Shown here: positions 59,218-64,000 of the stretch, piece by piece
How positions within the stretch are numbered: position 1 is the stretch's first letter
How the letters are laid out: each line of letters starts with the position of its first letter
Assembly (NCBI GenBank): GCA_937949945.1
Contig: CALFEQ010000121.1
Coordinates: forward strand, 29,171 to 93,170
Source: an uncultured Myxococcales bacterium
Lineage (GTDB): Bacteria; Myxococcota_A; Polyangia; Polyangiales; Polyangiaceae
Direction: 5' to 3'
Length of the DNA stretch: 64,000 nucleotides
Program-made: the position numbers and the translations under genes
Notes under the pieces: model-generated
What the model saw: only the letters and a program-made list of their open reading frames with translations
What the model was told of the DNA's origin: nothing
The model's database searches: none

Positions 59218-59964
59218 ATGCGCAAGCTGACCTGGATATGGAGGTTGCCCAGCGGCGTGGACGTCAAGGCGACGCTCGATCGTCGCTGCGAGCTCGGACC
59301 CGTCGAGTCGGTGTGGCTCGGACGGAGGCTCGTGTCGCGCGCGTTGGCAGGCCAGAGGCCGCACGGTCACTACGTGCCGCTCGCATACGGCATCGGTGAC
59401 GCCGGTCCCTACCGCGAGGCGGCGGACGAGCTCCGTGTCGTCTTCGACGATCCGTTCGACAGGTGCACACTGTGGCTCGGCGACAGGGAGCTCACGCCGT
59501 GGCGCTCGCCTCGATCGCCCGCCGCGCGGCGCGCGACGCAGCTCGTGGCGCTTTCGCTCGGCGTGGGGACGCTCCTGCTGCTCGCTGTCGCGTGGGCGTT
59601 CCCGCGCGTCGAGCACCGTGGCCTCGTGAGGTGGATCGAAGAGGAAGAGGCCGAGTGGGCCTCGAGCCGCCTCGACAAGGAGCTCGTGCGTGGCCCTCTG
59701 GCGAGCGAGCACGGAGCGGCAGAAGAGGAGCCGAACGTCATCACACTCTCGCCCATCGTCATCTACGGCGAGCCGCCGCGAGCTCGGAAGCCGGCGCAGA
59801 GCGTCGCCGGTGCGCACGAGGAGGACGAAGGGGCCCGCCGAGCTCGCCCCGCAAAGCCGGGGAGCTGCGTCGTCGAGGAGGACGAGCCTTGTCTGCCGAA
59901 CGGCGCCTCGTGGTCGGACACGTCGCGATCGTCGGCGGGCGGGATTTCGTCCGAGTCCGAATGA
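59218..59964 (+). CDS. Single-pass membrane protein, function unknown
   Basis: A 248-residue protein with an N-terminal beta-rich cytoplasmic domain (about 1-95), one transmembrane helix (QLVALSLGVGTLLLLAVAWAF) and an acidic, low-complexity C-terminal domain with a few Cys (GSCVVEEDEPC). The beta domain could be an FHA- or ubiquitin-like fold, but no clear motif is present. ATG 59218 behind GAGGGCGG. It is convergent with the phosphoesterase. Confidence 0.65.
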   Translation: MRKLTWIWRLPSGVDVKATLDRRCELGPVESVWLGRRLVSRALAGQRPHGHYVPLAYGIGDAGPYREAADELRVVFDDPFDRCTLWLGDRELTPWRSPRSPAARRATQLVALSLGVGTLLLLAVAWAFPRVEHRGLVRWIEEEEAEWASSRLDKELVRGPLASEHGAAEEEPNVITLSPIVIYGEPPRARKPAQSVAGAHEEDEGARRARPAKPGSCVVEEDEPCLPNGASWSDTSRSSAGGISSESE

Positions 59965-59982
59965 GCGCGCACCCACCACGCG

Positions 59983-61215
59983 TCAGCCGCGTTGCTCGCG
60001 CAGCTCCTGCGCCGCCTGGGCGGCCTTCTCGCTCTCGCGAGTCTTCGCGGAGGCGAGTCGCGCGCGCAGCTCGGCGACGCATTCGAAGATCGACTCGGGC
60101 ATGGTCCCACGAGGACGCTCGGGCGCGGGCACCTCGACGAGGTGCGAGCGAACGACCTCGGCGCCCGCCATGAAGACCTCGGCCCACGTCTTGTTGATCG
60201 GCGTCTGGACGGCGCCGCGCTCGCTGAGCATGAACTCGTCGCGGAGGCAGCCGGTGCGGAGGACCTTGCGGCTGCCGTGGCTCCACCATCCGGGCTCGTG
60301 CTGGTGCCCGACGAGGTAGAGGTCGAACTCGTCGGACGCGACCATCCTGCGCTGCAGGTCGTCGCCCATCTCGACCTCGGCGTGCCACGAGACCATGCGT
60401 CGCACGAGCTCCTTGAGCATGGTCCAGCTCACGGTCTTGAGCGGGTCTTCTCCTGCCCACGCCTCGCGGAAGTAACGCTTCGTCCAGTAGCGCCAGAACT
60501 CGCTCGTGAGCAGCTCCTTCGCCTCGGGGATCAGCTCGAGCACGAGCTCGCGGGGCTTGAGCCGATCGTGGTGGTAGAGGATCGGCTGGAGCGGGACGGC
60601 GACGTCGAGGAGGGCGACTGCGGCCCAGCTCAGGTTGAGGATTTTGTCGCCGTCGCGCCGCTCGATGAACGGCTTGTCGGGATCGATGGCGAAGAGCGTG
60701 TCGAGCTGCGAGCCGTGCTCGATGTGCACGCGTCCGAGCGACAGCGAGAGGCCGGGGAAGTAGACGTTGTCCGAGACGCCGATGCGTTCCCGAATGAGCG
60801 TCTGCACCTCCGGGAAGAACAGCTCCATGTCGTGGTTGCCGACCACGAAGAACACGCGGCGCCGCTCGGGATCGCCGCGGAGGAACTCGCCGAGCTGCTC
60901 GAAGAAGACGCGGTGCGTGTTCGCGACCCGCTCCATCTTGTCGATCGCGATGTCGCGCGTGACGTGATGGGGGAAGCCTCCGCGATAGCTCGTCTTGAGC
61001 AGATCGAACGTGTCGCCGTTGAAGACGATGTCGACGCTGAGCCACCGATACGGATCACGGCCGTAGCTCCGGATCGTGTCGGCGAGGAAATCCGAACGAG
61101 GAAAGTCGTCGAAGGGCCCGCCAGCGCCCATCTCGATGTCGCTGAAGCAGACGAGGAGCCTGTCGGGGGCACGGCGAGCCCGCAGCACGGTCGGGGTGAG
61201 CGGCCCGGCGATCAC
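59983..61215 (-). CDS. Calcineurin-like metallophosphoesterase
   Basis: A 410-residue phosphoesterase with the motif series SDIEMG, FNGDTFD, VVGNHDMEL, HGSQLD and GHQHEPG. In the first motif the usual DxH is DxE, so one metal ligand differs; the other ligands are present. Similar soluble enzymes include UDP-sugar and cyclic-nucleotide phosphoesterases; the substrate is not predictable. The GTG at 61215 was chosen because homology begins just after; the frame continues to 61290 without a better start. Confidence 0.82.
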   Translation of the reverse strand: MIAGPLTPTVLRARRAPDRLLVCFSDIEMGAGGPFDDFPRSDFLADTIRSYGRDPYRWLSVDIVFNGDTFDLLKTSYRGGFPHHVTRDIAIDKMERVANTHRVFFEQLGEFLRGDPERRRVFFVVGNHDMELFFPEVQTLIRERIGVSDNVYFPGLSLSLGRVHIEHGSQLDTLFAIDPDKPFIERRDGDKILNLSWAAVALLDVAVPLQPILYHHDRLKPRELVLELIPEAKELLTSEFWRYWTKRYFREAWAGEDPLKTVSWTMLKELVRRMVSWHAEVEMGDDLQRRMVASDEFDLYLVGHQHEPGWWSHGSRKVLRTGCLRDEFMLSERGAVQTPINKTWAEVFMAGAEVVRSHLVEVPAPERPRGTMPESIFECVAELRARLASAKTRESEKAAQAAQELREQRG

Positions 61216-61317
61216 GTCATCAGCGTAGGCGAATCGAGCGCGACGCGCGCAATGGTTGCTCGCATCGCGTGCCCTCGAGCTCGCGCTCACGCTCGAGCTT
61301 GCCCGAGGCCGCGCTCG

Positions 61318-62184
61318 TCACTTCGGGGTCGCGCAGCAGCGAAAGCCGATATCGGTCGCGCGATCGGCGGGAGGGGTCGTGTCGATCGCATCACAGCGAC
61401 CGGGCTGGTTCCGATTGCCCAACTCGACGGACTCGGTCGAGCGCCATAGCGAGCTCTCGCCGGCGCAGCGGCACTCGTCCTTCGCGCACGCGTCGATCCA
61501 CACGACCACGTTTCCGATGAGGTCGAACACACCGGGCGGGCCCTCGCATCGCTCTTCGCGATCGACCGGCTGGGGAGACACGAGCTCGCCTTCCCGGACG
61601 ATGCAACCCGACGGCTTCCAGACGTCACCCGTAGAGTAGGAGTGTGCCCCGTTCTCGGTGCACACGTGCGTCCACTCGTCGCGATCGTGCCCGATGTCCG
61701 CGAAGTCTTCCTGCGGCTTGCCGTCGAGGCCAGCGCACAGGTGCTTTCCTGCCCACTCGCAGAACCCGCGCGCGTCGCAGATGGTCACGCACACCGCGGG
61801 CATCATCGGGTCGTCGAAGATCTCCGGGCGCCCTTTGTCGAGGTGACGACACGTAAAACGAGAGGGCTCACGGATGTCGGTCGGGGCGCTCTGACCGCAT
61901 GGCGTCCCGGAGAACGGCCGTTCCTGCGCTTCGAGGAACGCCCTGTACTGACCGTTCGTCACGGGCGTGCTGTCGATGCAGACGTTCCCGACCCGTACCA
62001 TCGTGGGCCCACGCCCGGTGTCGGGACAGGACGGATCGGGCGGAGCGCCGTCGGCCGAGACCGCCGCTTCGGGAGCTCCGGCGTCGCTCGTGGTCTCCGT
62101 CCCCGCGCGCATCTCCGCGACGCCGAACGGCGAGCAAGAGGCGGCGATCGCGAGCAGGCTGCCGACGACGGTCAGGGCGCGCAT
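61318..62184 (-). CDS. Formylglycine-generating-enzyme-like lipoprotein (SUMF1/FGE family)
   Basis: A 288-residue secreted lipoprotein (lipobox IAASC) carrying the FGE-sulfatase fold: MVRVGNVCIDSTPVTNGQYRAF, PVTNGQY, CDARGFCEWAGKHLC and IGFRCC. True FGE oxidises a Cys in sulfatases using two active-site Cys; here the fold contains many cysteines but the catalytic pair is not clear, so it may be a structural variant. This domain is abundant in myxobacteria and in retroelement or kinase-linked roles. ATG 62184 follows GTG 62190. Confidence 0.8.
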   Translation of the reverse strand: MRALTVVGSLLAIAASCSPFGVAEMRAGTETTSDAGAPEAAVSADGAPPDPSCPDTGRGPTMVRVGNVCIDSTPVTNGQYRAFLEAQERPFSGTPCGQSAPTDIREPSRFTCRHLDKGRPEIFDDPMMPAVCVTICDARGFCEWAGKHLCAGLDGKPQEDFADIGHDRDEWTHVCTENGAHSYSTGDVWKPSGCIVREGELVSPQPVDREERCEGPPGVFDLIGNVVVWIDACAKDECRCAGESSLWRSTESVELGNRNQPGRCDAIDTTPPADRATDIGFRCCATPK

Positions 62185-62205
62185 GATCACCGTTGAAAGG
62201 TAGCA

Positions 62206-62708
62206 TCAGGATCGCGCGATGGGCTGGTCGGTCGGAGTGGACGCGGCCTCGTCGAAAGGGACCTGGAAGACCGGCGCGCCCGACTCGGTCATGCGGTTGT
62301 CGACCTCGAGGTCGAACTCGATGACCTCGCCGTCATCGTGGGTGATGATCAGCCGTCGTCGTTCTCGACCTCCTCCGTCATGAAGGTCTGTCCGACGATG
62401 AGCTTCTCGACGCCGTCCCAGTTCTACCACTCCGAATCGCGAAGGACGAGAAGCTCTCCGGTGAGCGCGTTCAGCGTGAGCGACTCCGCGAGCGCGTCGC
62501 GGAGCGGCTGCGCGGCCGGATCGCTCTTGATCGTCTCCTTGAGCTCGGGACAGACGAGGACGGCCTGCGTCGCGTTGTTCGGCGATCGAGAGGAGGAACG
62601 CCTCGTCCGAGTCGCAGACTTCGCCGGCGAGTCGGTCCTGGGCACCGCGCAAGGCCCTCTCACCGACGTGCTGAAGTACGCGCGGAAGGTCTCTCGGTGA
62701 AATCGCAT
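62206..62708 (-). pseudogene. Broken gene with two frameshifts and an in-frame stop
   Basis: Coding-like sequence hops between two minus-strand frames: LRGAQDRLAGEVCDSDEAF and following, then CPELKETIKSDPAAQPLRDA and LVLRDSEW, a TAG (about 62424-62426), then NWDGVEKLIVGQTFMTEE, and a shift to RLIITHDDGEVIEFDLEVDN to the end. The protein is not recognised. It may be a decayed gene or result from sequencing errors. Confidence 0.55.
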
Positions 62709-62779
62709 TCCGTCACGCCCCACCCCGAGAGCAAGGGGGAGGCCATCCCGAAACCGCTGACACTTCGGCTAATCGGGGC

Positions 62780-63605
62780 TCACCGCCGAGCCCACTTGAT
62801 GCGCGTGTACGCGATGCGGAAGCCCTGGCGCTCCGCGTTGCGCTGCGACGCGCTCCCTGGCGCGGCCCCCATCATCGCCAGGTCGCATCCTTGCGCGAGC
62901 GCGAAGCGGAGCCTCGCGGCCAGGAGCGCTCGCTGCCCTCCACGCCGGCGCGCAGCCGGGATCGTGCTCGCGCCCGCGAGGAGCGCCACGCCCTCGTGGA
63001 TGTGCAGCGCGGCGGCGCCGATCGCGCGGCCCTCGAGCTCGGCGAGGAAGCAGTGCGTGCCAGAAGCCCGCGCGCTCACTCGCCCGATCTCCCGCACGAA
63101 CGCGGCGAGCTCCGGCGTTTCGCCCCAGCCTTCGGCAGCGACGCGCGCCCATTGCTCGGGCTCTTCGGCGTTCTGAGCGTCGACACGACGGACGAGGACG
63201 CTGGAGTCGGGGGCAGGCGTCGGCAGCGAGTGCTCGGCGAGCGGTTGGTAGAGAATGCTCGTGCTCGATCGGTCGATACCCTCGATCGGCGAGGAGCGGG
63301 AGAAGCGAGGCATCCGCGAGCGGGCTCACCTCGTGGAACGTGGAGGCTCCCCTCTCCTCGAAGAACGCCTCGATCGCCTCCAGCTGCGCGACGTCGGGAG
63401 GTCCGCTCGTGCCGAGCCCGAACGTCTGCGTGAGCGGTGAGCCGACACCGTCGAAGAGGGCGAAGGTGCCGTGGAAGTCACGCCACGTCGCGCCGATCTC
63501 CGGCTGGAGCCGCGCGCGGGATTCGACGAAGCAAGCGTTCGAATGCCCCTCGGTTCGCTCGAGCCTTCGCGAGAGATCGATGTCGACGAGGGGAAACGAG
63601 CTCAT
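62780..63605 (-). pseudogene. Frameshifted GNAT-family acetyltransferase
   Basis: The N-terminus (ATG 63605; MSSFPLVDIDLSRRLERTEG...) runs in one frame up to about RGYRPIE near 63255. The C-terminal half continues in another frame (ILYQPLAEHSLPTP...), with the GNAT motif region GASTIPAARRRGGQRALLAA (R/QxxGxG/A acetyl-CoA loop) and FALAQGCDLAMMGAAPGS. One indel around 63250-63280 separates the two. Without it the protein would be about 270 residues. The substrate is unknown. Confidence 0.62.
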
Positions 63606-63720
63606 GACGGCGCAACCTTACCACCTCACGCGAAGGCTCGCGGGCAGGCGCAAACACCGAGACGCATTCGCGGCATGGCCTCCGACGGTGCTCGGTCCGG
63701 ACGAAGGTGCGGAACCGCCC

Positions 63721-63749
63721 TGGACAAGTTCATATTATGATCGTAATAC
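63721..63749 (+). promoter_or_regulatory. Promoter with operator dyad upstream of the NmrA-family gene
   Basis: A TGGACA -35 at 63721 and a TAATAC -10 at 63744 are 17 bases apart; TATTAT (63733) is an alternative -10. A near-perfect dyad TATTATGATCGTAATA covers 63733-63748, overlapping both -10 options, as expected of a repressor site. The ATG is only 7 bases after the second -10, so the leader is very short. Confidence 0.5.
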
Positions 63750-63756
63750 GAAGCGC

Positions 63757-64000
63757 ATGAAGGTACTGGTCATCGGCGCTACGGGCGCCCAGGGGGCTTC
63801 TGTCGTGCGCGCGTTGGTCGCGGACGGGCGCTACGAGGTCACGATCTTCACGAGGAACGCCTCTTCCGAGCGCGCGAAGGCGCTCTTGTCGCTTCCGGGG
63901 GTGACGGCGTTCGAGGGTGACGCGACGAACGAGAAGGACGTCTACGAGGCCTTCCGTCGAGTGGACCGCGTCTATTGCAACCTCGACGGATTCGTCATCG
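63757..64000 (+). CDS. NmrA-like NAD(P)-binding protein (5' part)
   Basis: 81 residues up to the window edge. The Rossmann signature VLVIGATGAQGASVVRALV (GxxGxxG at 7, 10 and 13) is followed by FTRNASSERAKALLSLPGV and EGDATNEKDVYEAFRRVDRV, the NmrA/HSCARG pattern. Such proteins sense or reduce NAD(P)(H) and are often controlled by a divergent or nearby HxlR/MarR regulator. The gene continues beyond the window. Confidence 0.82.
   Translation, partial: MKVLVIGATGAQGASVVRALVADGRYEVTIFTRNASSERAKALLSLPGVTAFEGDATNEKDVYEAFRRVDRVYCNLDGFVI

Noticed and set aside
1..64000. CRISPR arrays, tRNA or rRNA genes, and insertion sequences
   Set aside because: I saw no regularly spaced repeats, cloverleaf-like sequence, rRNA motifs or transposase motifs; only the HNH remnant suggests past mobility.

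Overview
The window is high-GC DNA (roughly 70%) with tightly packed genes, strong G/C at third codon positions, and many secreted lipoproteins, serine/threonine kinases with C-terminal membrane anchors, TPR/PEGA-type proteins, c-type haem lipoproteins and DUF1501-like Tat proteins. This profile fits a myxobacterium (Myxococcota, probably Polyangia). The assignment is inferred from gene style; there is no rRNA or tRNA gene here to confirm it.

Layout. 0-5 kb: a membrane protein with a PH-like region, a stand-alone response regulator, a FliJ/YscO-like coiled-coil protein and a periplasmic lytic transglycosylase. 5-12.4 kb: an AddB/AddA-type helicase-nuclease pair, then a convergent RadC-family JAMM protein overlapping the end of addA. 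12.4-21.4 kb, all minus strand: a Cys-rich lipoprotein, a beta-propeller/Fn3 exported protein, an S55 (SpoIVB-like) protease, a TPR protein and a membrane-anchored Ser/Thr kinase. 21.6-24.6 kb: a three-gene secreted operon (CxxCH protein, lipoprotein, Tat-exported DUF1501-like protein). 24.8-26 kb: a 2OG-Fe(II) oxygenase-like gene and a small membrane protein.

The centrepiece is 26.2-39.0 kb, a complete [NiFe]-hydrogenase locus. A minus-strand arm (hypA, hypB, NifU-like, DUF5947-type fusion, endopeptidase, and a 54-codon membrane peptide) diverges from a plus-strand arm (hypC, hypD, gmhA-like SIS, hypE, small subunit, large subunit, an 82-aa accessory gene, hypF). Subunit motifs (CxxD instead of CxxC at the proximal cluster, RICGICGDNH, DPCLPCGVH, no Tat signal and no C-terminal anchor on the small subunit) match group 1h, the actinobacterial-type high-affinity enzymes that scavenge atmospheric H2. 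Several maturation factors are aberrant: HypA cleanly lacks its zinc domain, the NifU-like protein lacks its CxxC, and two normally separate accessory proteins appear fused.

39-48.4 kb: an HNH-endonuclease remnant, a universal stress protein, a DUF421 protein, an unrecognised three-gene operon led by a putative Fe(II)/2OG oxygenase, a DUF350 plus glutathionylspermidine-synthase-like pair, a SatP/AceTr-type transporter behind an AT-rich dyad-rich promoter, and an exported isoaspartyl peptidase. 48.4-54.9 kb: a structured non-coding leader before two haem-c lipoproteins, then a Rieske oxygenase translationally coupled to a second copy of the putative Fe(II)/2OG oxygenase family, and a beta-propeller lipoprotein. 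55-64 kb: a pseudokinase/TPR pair, an exported methyltransferase lipoprotein with a clear terminator, an anchored unknown protein, a calcineurin-like phosphoesterase, a formylglycine-generating-enzyme-like lipoprotein, two adjacent frameshifted genes, and the start of an NmrA-family gene with a dyad-containing promoter.
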